Source: Hofstenia miamia
Taxonomy: Eukaryota; Xenacoelomorpha; Acoela
Assembly: GCA_004352715.1 (NCBI GenBank)
Contig: SCFE01000080.1
Location: 567,511 to 621,751 of the forward strand
Direction: 5' to 3'
DNA: 54,241 nt
In this document: one piece after another, positions 34,010-43,765 of the stretch
How positions within the stretch are numbered: the stretch's first letter is position 1
Layout: each line of letters starts with the position of its first letter
The notes under the pieces: model-generated
The model's input: the letters and a program-made list of their open reading frames with translations, nothing else
What the model was told of the DNA's origin: nothing
Database searches by the model: none
Program-made: the position numbers and the translations under genes

Positions 34010-35301
34010 CAGTACTGGAAAAAAAAATTCGGCCACCAATAATTTGTCATAAATATTTCTAAGAAATGGACTCCAAAAATTTCATAGGTAATTTTTAATT
34101 AGATTTGGAGTTGTTTATCTCCAAACATCTGGAAGGGACGAGTCAAGGTAATATAGCCCGACTTGTAGAACGACTTCAAAGTACTGTCGGGGATATCAGC
34201 AGACGTTTCACTTCTGGAAACATCATTGCCCCAAGCTAAAGAAGTTCTCCAAATCCTCACAATCAGCTCTTGTGTGCCTTTCAAAGCGAAATCCCCGGAA
34301 GAACCCATGGGAACTTTACAAGGAATGGGCTGATGGTCACCTTGTGACAGCAAGAACTGTGCGAAACATCCTGAGGAAGTACTCAATTGGAACTTTGTGG
34401 CCCCAGAAAGCCATTATTTACCTCAAAGCAAAGATTACGCCGGCTGAGGTGGGCCAATTTAATGCGAGACAGTTCATCTGAACATTGGTCTAATGTTTTA
34501 TATTCAAATGAGTCAAGATTTAAGCCATACTAATCGAAAAGAATATTGATAAAGAGACCACCTGAGCAGAAGTTCAGATTTTTGCCTCAACTTACTCGGG
34601 GGACCAAGAATTATGGTGGGAAGTATGTAATAGTGTTTTGTGGAATATGGAAGTGTGGCTTTCACAAGATTGTTCACACCAATGGTACTCTCCTAGAAAA
34701 GAACTCTTGCTACTCCCTACAAGTTATCAATATATCAGCACGATGGTGCTCCATGTCATACCTCAAAAGAAATGAAAAACTTCTAAACAATAATGAGTTT
34801 GCTATCCTTGATGACTGACACTGGCCAATCTCCAGACTTTAACATTATCTAAAATATGGGGAAAGAGGTCAAATATCGAATTGGACAGCATACTCTTCAC
34901 ACTGTAGCCGAAAAAATTTTGCTTCAATCCATGATTGTCTTGAAGCTGTTATTCGCTCAAAGAAACACCCTAAAAATATTAGAAGATACCATTTTGTTGC
35001 TAAGTGCTTGTATTGCATCAATTATTAATTTATGTATCTTATTTTTAATTACCTTTTTCGGATTTGCTCATTTGTTAAAATTTTTTCAGGTGGCCAAATA
35101 CATTTTTCGAATTCAAGTTTTCTAATTTTGATTAAAAAAAAATGGCCAATTGTTATTCTACATATTCTATGGTATTAAACATAGAAATTTTCCGTTCTTA
35201 ATCAAAGTAGAATTTAGTTATAATTTAGGCACACTCTATCCAATAAATGCTTGTTATTTATTCAAAATAGCAAGGTGAGCGAATACATATTTCCAGTACT
35301 G
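34010..35301 (+). mobile_element. Tc1-type transposon, decayed, both ends present
   Basis: Left end CAGTACTGGAAA...ATTCG..CACC and reverse complement of right end CAGTACTGGAAATATGTATT with CGCTCACC are inverted. TA flanks at 34008-34009 and 35302-35303. 1292 bp. CAGTACTGG is a frequent Tc1-family terminus. Confidence 0.85.
34105..35010 (+). pseudogene. Tc1-like transposase pseudogene
   Basis: Fragments in order: an HTH region GNIARLVERLQSTVGDISRRF (about 34150-34210), then RNPRKNPWELYKEW and TARTVRNILRKYSIG (34285-34400), then SNVLYSNESRF around 34490-34520 (first catalytic position of the SDES motif, now N-E), GGKYVIVFCGIW for the usual GGSVMVWG (34615-34650), and SPDFNII before a stop at the catalytic E (about 34850). 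Several frameshifts. Inactive. Confidence 0.8.
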
Positions 35302-35544
35302 TATATACTCGCTGATTTACCTCAATTAGTGCAGCAGTTCTTATTTAAATTAAGTCTTTCCATCTTTGAGCGAATCAATACATTTTTTAAGAGGATATTA
35401 CTGATTGGTTTCATGAGCATGCCTTCAAACTAAAGACTGCCAGTAGTAACATTTTGTCAAGAAAAGGGAAAAGAATTAATTGAAAAGCAATGTTGCTATG
35501 CTGGATTGCAATTGTATTTAAAATTGTTTAATCATGTTCTCACA

Positions 35545-35993
35545 ATGAAATTGGTCTCAATTGTGCTGATTGCATGGATGGATTTCTTTCTAGAAGTAAT
35601 CAATGCTTGTAACTTGATAAGATTAACAATGGTAACAGGGATTTGTAGTTATGGAGAAGATGATCGATATCTTAAATGCTTAAAAGGACGGGCAAGTTGC
35701 ACAAATTATGACTATTTTTGCATTCCTGTTAATAGATTTTTTGATGGAATAGCTGATTGTCCAAACGGTACAGATGAGATGCATTGTGATAAGTGCACCG
35801 AAATTTATTGTATGAACACATTATGCGGCGAAAACACAGTCTGCTCTTGTATGGCATTTAGTAAAAATTGTAGCATAAGCTTTGATGAAGAAGTTGGACC
35901 ATATCGCAATTGTTTAATGCTTGAACATAATTCTTGCAACAAACTAGAAACACGTGGTCAGGGTTGTTACTGCACAGAGTTTTTTTATTGCAG
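35545..35993 (+). pseudogene. First exon of an LDLa-repeat secreted protein, donor site lost
   Basis: The ATG at 35545 starts a hydrophobic leader (MKLVSIVLIAWMDFF) followed by N-A-C, then Cys-rich sequence with one LDLa module: SCTNYDYFCIPVNRFFDGIADCP-NGTDEMHC (35695-35795). It lacks the cysteine just before D-G, as in the minus-strand relative at 11837-12357. The tail ends CTEFFYCR, aligned with CTTTFHCP there. The expected phase-2 donor after TGCAG reads ATGAAC instead of GT (35994), so the frame runs into TGA at 35995-35997. An ATG 13 codons upstream (35506) is possible. The single base at the donor decides whether this is a dead gene or a short secreted protein. Confidence 0.65.
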
Positions 35994-37085
35994 ATGAACA
36001 TTTTTGAAATACAATGTTTTATTTGATGAAGAAATAGATTTGCACAGTAGATTTCATAAGATGCATTTACATTCTACATAGTAGTATGTAAGAATAATTT
36101 GAGGTTTTCCCCTGTAAATACGTTTGGAAAATTTGGCCAATAATTGCCAATATTTGGTAAAAATGCATAATTTTGGTCGAAATTTTCTTAAAATTTGGCA
36201 AATATATTCCAATAATTTCCAAATTATCTATATTTGTAAATTTTTTACATCATTAATTTAGAACATATTTGACTAAATGAACATGTGCATAATTCATAAT
36301 ACACTATTTTATTTTTAATATTTTTGCATCCAATTTAATGAAAATTTTACATTGATTACAATTATAAACAATAGAAATATTTCTACACATAAGAATAATT
36401 TATTTAAAATTTCAATACGCAAATAGTGCTATGTAAAAACTGTCAATTTTGCACTTATTTAATTTCATACCAGAAATATTTCTTTTATACAACAAAGGCC
36501 AACTGTAATATAATAATTATATTACAGTTAGCCCTGATACAACATAATTATAAATGCTTAAATTTTGCTTCATATTGGACAAAATTTTGAGCACATTTAT
36601 AAGGAATATATGCAAGCAAATTGGCTTAAGTATCAATATTTTATTTGGTTGAAATTATGATGTTGACTGACATGTTAACATATTGGTTTGCTGTGCCGGC
36701 TGTTTAAACTGTAATGCACACTGAAAGCAGTTTGATCAACTGGTGCTTTATAAAATTAAAGCTTATGCAATTTAAATACTTTGCCTGTTTGATAAATTCC
36801 TAGTAATTCGAGAAAGTACTTAGCAAAAATGTGGAAAGCTTGTCAAATAATTGGAAGGAATTTGCTTTGAAGTGCTGTAGTCCTATTGCAAAACCAACTG
36901 AATTCACATTATTACTGCTGTGTAAATTCCTTGTTGAGAAGTGTTGAAGAATTTATAAATAAAAACAACAAATGCAATTTAATCATTTTATAAAGTTTTT
37001 ATATTTGATTGTAATTATTTTCCTATTTACTCCAATTGAAGTTATTAAGGAATTTTCTTTTCTAATTGTTATTGTCCAATTTTAG
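35994..37085 (+). other. Presumed intron of the plus-strand LDLa gene
   Basis: AT-rich and without coding motifs. TTTGGCAAATA-type motifs cluster at 36120-36230, and there is a 38-bp palindrome at 36497-36534. It ends in a good acceptor, CCAATTTTAG (37085). Confidence 0.5.
36497..36534. repeat. Near-perfect 38-bp palindrome
   Basis: GCCAACTGTAATATAAT faces ATTATATTACAGTTAGCC with almost no loop. It is flanked by ATACAAC on both sides (about 36487 and 36538). Could be a very short MITE. Confidence 0.7.
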
Positions 37086-37368
37086 TGTAAGTGGTCTGTG
37101 CATTGATAAAAGTCAAAAGTGTAATGGAAAAATTGATTGCAATCTTTAGGGCATCATTGATGGAACTGATGAAGAATTATGCTGTGATGGTCCTCAAAAA
37201 TTTGATTGTGGATCACAATGCATTGAAATGCACAAAGTTTGTAACAATATCAATGATTGTGATGATGTGCATTCATATGATGAATCCCACTTAGCTGGAT
37301 GTAGAAATTTTCCATTTAAATGTGATTGGAAGATGAAAACAAAATTGGAAGCACAAGCATATTTTGAG
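37086..37368 (+). pseudogene. Second LDLa exon, in-frame stop
   Basis: Starts after acceptor TTTTAG in phase 2, matching the phase-2 donors of the first exons. Reads VSGLCIDKSQKCNGKIDC (end of one LDLa module), then NL and TAG (37147-37149), then GIIDGTDEELC and a full module FDCGSQCIEMHKVCNNINDC...HLAGC, and ends EAQAYFE at donor GAG|GTTAGT (37369). The TAG could itself be read as a second acceptor (CTTTAG|GG). Without that, the exon is broken. Confidence 0.65.
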
Positions 37369-37539
37369 GTTAGTAAATTATAGCTATTGTAGCAAATGAT
37401 AAATTATGAAAATTTCATAAAATAATCCCATCTCTGTATTGTAGATTTGCAATAGCTTCAAATCTTTTTAAAAAATAGTAAATTATTTTTGTATTAAAAT
37501 TAATAAAGAAATAAATAATAATGTAATTGCAATAAACAA
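37369..37539. other. No gene recognised
   Basis: Short AT-rich stretch after the donor of the second LDLa exon; it may contain the unrecognised 3' end of LINE A. Confidence 0.4.
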
Positions 37540-38020
37540 AAGGCATGTAGTAATTGAACACGATAATGTGGTCCTAAATTTCTAAGTTTGGATAAGTATC
37601 TAATGCCAGAAGCCATTTTTTGTAACTTTTTTAGGAAAAATTTTAAATCTTTGTCAATTTCAACACCTAAATATTTACCATAATAATTTTGTTTTATTTA
37701 AACACTGTTAACAATTATTTTAATCTTGTTAGATATTTCTCTTATGGAATTGGGGGAAATTATAATGAATTGCAATTTTTCAATATTAGTTATTAATTGA
37801 TTGGATGAAAAATAGCTAGAAAGGTTTTCAATATCACTTTGTAAATATTTTGTGGCCCTAAATGCATCATTATCTGCATTTATTAGGCAAGTATCATCAG
37901 AAATTTGATATATTTCACTATGATTTACATGCTTAATTATGTCATTTAAATATATTGCACATATAATTGGCCCTAGTACTATGCCTTGAGGCATTCCTCA
38001 ATCAGTTTTAATATAATCAG
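37540..38020 (-). pseudogene. LINE A reverse transcriptase, C-terminal part beyond the insertion
   Basis: Starts MLSDYIKTD, stop (probably former W), GMPQGIVLGPIICAIYLND (motif B), then QISDDTCLI (the F/YADD box with A to S), SNQLITNIEKLQFI, and after a frameshift KYLGVEIDKDLKFF and LSKLRNLGPHYRVQLLHAF. This is the RT thumb region. The 3' end beyond 37540 is not recognised. Confidence 0.78.
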
Positions 38021-38086
38021 ACAACATTTGTAGACAACTACCGACCCATCAAGACATGCATTGATGAAATTACAAATAAATCTGTA

Positions 38087-38872
38087 ATGTTCTTATGTTC
38101 AAAATGCAACATAGCACTTCACTTTAATGAGAATTGTACTGGAATTTCTTCAAAAGCCTGTAAATCTCTTATACAATATCGTAAACATTTTCTTTTATTT
38201 TGTACTAACTGTGTTGAAAATAAAATGGTAAATGAATGCGCCTCATTGATATCAAAACCACTCTCTATAGACATTGCAAGACTTTCTGAAGTGAGTTCAA
38301 AGTTAATTAATGACTTCAATGAAACATTGAAAGAACAACGCAAGTTAATACATGATTCAGAAGCTATGTTAAAACGATATCTTAATAATTCCATTGCTTC
38401 CTCCCCTTCATCCATTGTAAATACATCCTCTACCCCTGCATTTAAAGACAGTATATACCGTCAGCGAATAAAACTTATTGGCATTGATGAATCAAATGAA
38501 CGCCTTTCTGACGCACAACTAACTCATGATATTACCAAAACAAACGAAGTCTTGTCTTTCCTCAATGGTAAAGAAGTTGAAATTTTCAACCTTTTTCGAG
38601 TTGGTCGAAAAAAAGCTAATTCTACACGGGTCTTAATTGTTGATTTAGGAAATGAATGGACTAAAAGGCTAATTCTATCTAAATGCTATAAGTTAAAAGG
38701 ATCACAATTCAACATTATTATCCGTCCTGAGTTAAGCCCTTCTGATCGAGAAATTGAAAAAAAAATATTGAAAAAACGGCATGATATGATCAATATTAAT
38801 GGTATTCCAAAGTCTGAACTAAAAATCCGAAATCTAAAGCTTTATCATGGTCTTTCTGAGGTGTCCTTTTGA
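38087..38872 (+). CDS. LINE ORF1 (zinc finger, coiled coil, RRM-like RNA-binding domain), 261 aa
   Basis: An RNA-binding chaperone-like protein that coats the element RNA. The N-terminus has a PHD-like finger, CSKCNIALHFNENCTG...LFCTNC (residues about 4-45); the frame is also open upstream of this ATG to about 38030 with a further Cys, so the true start may be upstream or cut by truncation. Residues 60-105 are helix-forming. The C-terminal part, EIFNLFRVGRKKANSTRVL then IVRPxLSPSDREIEKKIL-like sequence (residues 165-235), is the domain shared by nematode and other LINE ORF1s. No stops. A separate LINE with the same N-terminal style is at 17660-18035. Confidence 0.72.
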   Translation: MFLCSKCNIALHFNENCTGISSKACKSLIQYRKHFLLFCTNCVENKMVNECASLISKPLSIDIARLSEVSSKLINDFNETLKEQRKLIHDSEAMLKRYLNNSIASSPSSIVNTSSTPAFKDSIYRQRIKLIGIDESNERLSDAQLTHDITKTNEVLSFLNGKEVEIFNLFRVGRKKANSTRVLIVDLGNEWTKRLILSKCYKLKGSQFNIIIRPELSPSDREIEKKILKKRHDMININGIPKSELKIRNLKLYHGLSEVSF

Positions 38873-38875
38873 CTA

Positions 38876-39691
38876 GATCTATCAAATAACAACAAAGACT
38901 TTTTACATCCCCAATGTTCTAATATTGCTTCAACTAGTTCATCTCTTTTTACATGTAATCATAAACTTTCGATTCTATGTTTAAACATTCAAAGCATGAT
39001 AAACATTCAGCGACGTATGGCTTTGCTCTCCTATGCAACTGTTTTTGATTCATCAGTCTTATGTATAACCGAAACCTGGATTGGAGAAACTTTTTCTGAC
39101 AATTTACTTCCAAATTCCCCCTTTATTGTTGCTGCACGAAATGATCGTCATTCTTCTAAAGATCATGGTGGTTGCTTAATAATGTGTAAAAATTCCCTAC
39201 AGTTTTACTCAATTGACGACCTCCCAATGAATAACTTTGCTTGTGCTACTATAATAGATTTTTACGAATATTTCCTACTAGTAATATGCTTATGCATTCC
39301 ACCATCAAACAGTACTTATCGTCCTTCAGCAAATGATATAATATCTGTTTGTACCACTGCATTTATAAGATTATCCCAATATAGTTTAAAAGATAAAGAA
39401 CATATTGCTCTTGTCTGTGGAGATTTTAATTTACCTTTCATAGATTGCTCACATTTGTTTTCTAATAACGATTTTGATCAATTACTCTTAAATTTTTTTA
39501 ACGACTACAATATGAAGCAACCGATTAGTTTTCCAACTCATCAAAGTGGCAACATTTTGGATTTGGTTTTTACAAATTCCAATAATATTTCTGTTGAAGA
39601 TCCAAACAAAAGCATTTCTGATCACGCTGTAATTTCTCTGAGTATGAAACTAGTTAAAAAATCCCATTTTCGTCAATACTTTACCTGTTAA
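38876..39691 (+). pseudogene. LINE ORF2, APE endonuclease domain
   Basis: Cleaves target DNA before reverse transcription. Motifs: LSILCLNIQSM (N/Q), CITETW (catalytic E), GGCLIMCKN, VCGDFNLPFID (D-N), SFPTHQSGNILDLVF and SDHAVISLS (final D-H). All catalytic positions are present. The frame is open from about 38876, without an ATG before 38996, and ends at TAA 39689-39691. The RT continues in another frame, so one indel near 39680 separates the two domains of what was a single ORF2. Confidence 0.82.
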
Positions 39692-39701
39692 GCAAAATGA
39701 C

Positions 39702-41068
39702 TTGTTAATTACAAAATTTTCGTTTTCTCAGGCTAACACAATTGGACTATCCTTAGCTCTCTCAATGTCATTATTCTCTTTTTATGTGAATAGTTCGTCT
39801 TATATCTCTTATTGGTATGACTCTCTTTTTGAAATTATAGCTACATTTGTTCCTAGGAAACGACTTAAGCGTCGTATTTTGCCATCATATACATCTTCGC
39901 ATACTCTTCACATCTATAACAAAACAGAATCTCAGCATCGCAAATATCAAAGGACGAACGATTTTTCTGATTTTTGCCGCTTAAAATCATTGCGGAATAA
40001 TCTCCTTGAGTCATTTGAACTTGATAGATTAATATTTCTACAAAGCTTTTCAGACATTTCTGACGTCAATTCCTGTTATAAATTACTTCGATCTTTAGAT
40101 CTTCAAACTTTTCCTCGTCCTATCTCTTGGGAGTCCAAATTTGCTATGACAGACTTTGATATTTGCAGCCTTTTTAACGAATATTTTGCCTCTATTTATT
40201 CTCCAAAGGATGAGATAACTTGTTCATTTGAAAATCTTGACTTCAATGATATATCTATCGAACTTGATGATATTATCCCTCTATTATCTAACTGTAACTC
40301 AAACTGTGGATCTGATAATCTCCCTGGCTCATTTTTAAAGCAATATTCATCGCAATTATCAGTTCATATCTTAAATCTGTTTCGATTTATTATTGATTCA
40401 GGTTATTACCCTGATTTATGGAAACAAGCTATCCTCAGACCATTATTTAAATCAGGTGATCGGAAAAAAGCAAATAATTACCGTCCAATAGCTTCCCTTC
40501 CAAGACTATCACTACTGTTGGAAAAATTACTTTTTGATCAACTTTACAGTTTTGTACGCTACAAACTTAATAAGCAGCAATTTGGTTTCATTAAGGGTCG
40601 CTCTACAGTCACCCAACTCCTATTATTCTTAGATGGTATATACAAATTATATGAAGAGTCTCAGTTTTCTTACGTGCTTCACTTAGATTTTCGCAAAGCA
40701 TTCGACTCAGTCCCACATGGACTTCTAATACATATGTTATTCAATTTCGGTATTGGTGGGAAAATTCTTAAAATCCTTGCTTCTTACCTGACAAATCGAG
40801 TTCAATGTGTTAGTATAAATTCTTGTCGATCCAGTTGGTTACCTGTTACCAGTGATGTGCCTCAAGGCTCAGTGTTGGGACCATTATTATTCCTCATATT
40901 TATAAATGACATTCCTTCTTATTGTCTTAATTGCACTCCATACTTATTCGCTGATGATCTAAAAATTTTTTCTCCATCTTTACACTACATTGAAGATGAA
41001 TACTCTTCCCTCGTAGCTTGGTCAAAAAATAACAAAATGATTCGTCTATTCAAATTGAAGATTCAATG
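39702..41068 (+). pseudogene. LINE ORF2, reverse transcriptase domain, cut at an N
   Basis: Open for 455 codons up to the N at 41069. Motifs in order: LFKSGDRKKANNYRPIASL, KQQFGFIKGRSTVTQL, LHLDFRKAFDSVPHGLL (motif A, catalytic D), VPQGSVLGPLLFLIFINDI (motif B), YLFADDLKIF (motif C, both D intact). All RT active-site residues are present. After WSKNNKM the thumb and C-terminus are absent: the N joins directly to 3' UTR. Either an internal deletion or an assembly join. Confidence 0.88.
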
Positions 41069-41170
41069 NCATGCAAATCATGCAAATCATCTTGTAGTTC
41101 ATCAGTCCATAAATGACTTTTGTTGACTGTTTAATATATTTGTAGACCTGTATTAAGGTAATAAGTCTAT

Positions 41171-41172
<2 letters not shown>

Positions 41173-41205
<33 letters not shown>

Positions 41206-41208
41206 CAT
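41173..41208. repeat. (AAT)n tail of the nested LINE
   Basis: About nine AAT units followed by ATTATTATT from the target side. Simple-repeat tails are the rule for CR1/L2-like elements. Confidence 0.85.
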
Positions 41209-41209
41209 T

Positions 41210-42031
41210 AAAACACGCTGTATTCTATTTTCTAAAAAAATCATAAGTAAATTAATTTAATTTTGTAGAAATCCGTAATTTTTTAGTTTAATGGCCAAAA
41301 TTTCAAAATTCATTGAATTAAAAGCTTTGTTTAGGACAAGAAGGGCTATTATTCAACTGGGTTTATTTTGAGATTTATTTGAGGATATTTTTTTCAGTAA
41401 TTGAAATAATTAAATCACTTGTAATATGCTTAGCACAGAAACCATATTGTTTAAATGGGTAAGATATTCTTAGAAGCAAGGTATTGGTTGATTTGAATGT
41501 GCAATAATTTTTTGAATAATTTACTTAAAGTGTGCGTAATTGAGATTGGCCTGTAACTGTAATTTTTAACAATGAGGGGATCTCGATTTATATACAAATA
41601 TGTTATATCTGACGTTTTCATTATCTCTGAAAATTTGTTTTCAGCTATACATTGATTAAATGCAAATTATAGATTGTCGTCAAGTACATTTTCTTAATAA
41701 TAAATTAAGGTAAGTTAGTAGAACCTGAAGATTTATTAGCGTCTAAATTTTGTACAATAGTTTTTAATTCTCTGAAGGTAGATAGCCTAAATTGAAACAT
41801 TGACTTTCAATTTGATTGCCTAAGTTATGATAGAGGAGTTTTTGGGAAAATTGAATTTACCTAATTCTTTTAATGTCTGATTTAAATGACTTAGTATCCT
41901 TTTTTATCAATAAATTTTTTATTATCAATATAAATTTCTGAAATTTCACTATTTAGCCCATTCGATTTTATATAAAACGATTTAAAAAATTCAACTTTTG
42001 TTTAAATTTTAAAAAAATTGACGTTGTTTTA
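41210..42031 (-). pseudogene. LINE A reverse transcriptase, N-terminal part
   Basis: The minus strand shows ELKTIVQNLDANKSSGS (41780-41730), FNQCIAENKFSEIMK, then Q-Y-G-F near 41445, and the palm motif with NKAFNSMNFEILAIKL (41330-41285) where the catalytic Asp of motif A is N. It ends FLENRIQRVLMNNN at the insertion point. Multiple frameshifts. Confidence 0.7.
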
Positions 42032-42282
42032 CCCCCGTAGCACACTGCTTTTAAGTTACGTTAATTGCAAAGTTAAAGTTCTCCTAATACCATCGCACAC
42101 TCCTGTTAAGGCAACCTTAACTTAACAGCAGTGTGTGACCCCCTTTTGATTGTTGCACATTGCCATTAATGTAACTTAATGGGAACGTACACCTCCATTG
42201 TAACCTTAACTTAAGAAATACCACCACACACAACCATTAAGGCTTAAGTTAAGGTTACCTTAATGGCAGTGTGTGATGGGCC
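42032..42282. mobile_element. Compound palindromic MITE (about 250 bp) inside LINE A
   Basis: Ends are inverted (CCCCCGTAGCACACTGC at the left, CCCATCACACACTGCC from the right). The motif CACACTGCCATTAAGG...CCTTAA recurs four times, two of them as hairpins (CACACTCCTGTTAAGG...CCTTAACTTAACAGCAGTGTGTG near 42091-42140 and the right end). No ORF. It separates linker and RT of LINE A. Confidence 0.75.
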
Positions 42283-42289
42283 TTAAAGT

Positions 42290-43534
42290 TGAATTTTTAG
42301 CATGTAAGTCCTTAAATTAATTTTTTGACCTTTCATTATTAGTCTAATTTATTTCAGTCAGCTTAGTTTTAGCTAGTTCAAAGATTTTCTGCTTTATGTT
42401 TACAGTATTCTTAATTATTTGATTATCAGTGGTGCTGAGATTAAATTGTCATGATTTGTTGATTACTTGGCGGGTTCTTAGCGGGCTAGCTTGTGTAGGG
42501 CTTGATTAATCTGTGCTGCAGTGTAATTTAACATATTAGAACTAGAATTTAGAATAAATATATAGTTGAATGGAAAATTTTAAGTAAATTTTCCATGAGG
42601 TCATCTGAATAATTTTTGAATTCGTAGAAAAAATCACTTAAAATTTAGAAGGTTTAGCTTCTAATTGTACTAATAAATATACAGATTGCGTGATCACTGA
42701 AAGATTCAAGGAAATAAGTTCTATATATAGTTTCCGAATTAGATAATAAATAATCAATTAATGTCATTTTTCGAGTAGGAGCTGAGTGTTGATTATTTTT
42801 AGATTTTAAATAGTGCATTATTCCTTCGATGACTTTTTTCATAAAAATTGAAATAGTAATTGTTAAAATCACCAATTTTTTTGGTAAATTATTATTGCTA
42901 AGAATACTTGAAATTTCATTGCATTTAAACTTTGTATACTCTACAAGAAAGTTCTTATTTGGATTATGAGCAACATTTTGTAGGTGATATAATTTCAATT
43001 CAGAATGATTATGATCAAATTCTTTTTTACATATTGAATTTAAAATATTTGGTACAATTAGCGTAATGCTACCACCTCTACTATTCCTTTTTTAACAAAA
43101 ACATTAAAATTTTCGAGGTCTGGATTGAGAAAATTTGGATTGATATCATTGTTTACCACTATACCGGCCAAGTGTGTCAAAATTGACACAAATAAGAATT
43201 TTGTTTGCTTGTGTATGCATTCATTACGAACAACAGCAAATACATGCACCACCAAATAAACTGATAATCCATTTGAATTTGCGTGTGTATTTTTTTTCCA
43301 TTTTTTTACATAATGTTCTATTTTGAAATGATGCATAAAAAAGAATCATAAGGAGTAATGGTTTTTCTAGTGTTAACCAAGTTTATGTAATAGAGAAAAA
43401 GAATTTGAGTTAAATTGATTTGCAATTTTAAGAAAATATTTTCTATTTGAATTCAGACTTCTGTTTAGATAAATATATTTAAAATTAACTTTATAACAAT
43501 TTTGCAAATTCTCAAGATTACATTCATCTAAAAT
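42290..43534 (-). pseudogene. APE endonuclease of LINE A and linker
   Basis: Recognisable pieces: a GIVV core near 43160, the GDFN motif (KIGDFNNYYF, about 42875-42845, offset from the neighbouring frame), SAPTRKMTLIDYLLSNS (42790-42740) and SDHAICIFIS (42690-42660), the catalytic S-D-H. The linker 42640-42290 has NYTAAQINQALHKLAR and further basic residues. Several frameshifts. Confidence 0.7.
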
Positions 43535-43567
43535 TGGGCCAGGATTTAATTCTACATCTCCTGCTAG
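43535..43567 (-). other. 2A-like ribosome-skipping motif LAGDVELNPGP
   Basis: The minus strand reads L-A-G-D-V-E-L-N-P-G-P exactly, fitting the D-x-E-x-N-P-G-P consensus that makes ribosomes skip the G-P bond. It is preceded by the hydrophobic stretch FLTLFNNFII, usual for such motifs, with a stop just upstream in this frame. It lies between ORF1 and the endonuclease. 2A-like motifs are known from APE-type LINEs of several invertebrates. Confidence 0.85.
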
Positions 43568-43765
43568 GATAATAAAATTATTAAAAAGAGTCAGAAATTA
43601 AATTAAGAAAAGATTTACTATATTTTAGTGATATTTCATAGTAGTGTTGATAAGGAATTTTGTTTGTGTGTGTGCGTGGTTGTCTCATGTGTATATAATA
43701 TAGTTTTACATTTTTAAGTAGCAATGCAAATATAAACAATATTTTCCAAAAGTTTACCTTGTTCA

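Larger units (their letters stand above)
38021..41209 (+). mobile_element. CR1/L2-type LINE nested in LINE A, plus strand
   Basis: It contains ORF1 (38087-38872), endonuclease (to 39691) and RT (39702-41068), then a single N (41069), about 100 bp of 3' UTR and an AAT repeat tail (about 41173-41199). It is far better preserved than its host. The sequence between the RT FADD box and the 3' UTR is missing at the N. No clear target duplication. Confidence 0.85.
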
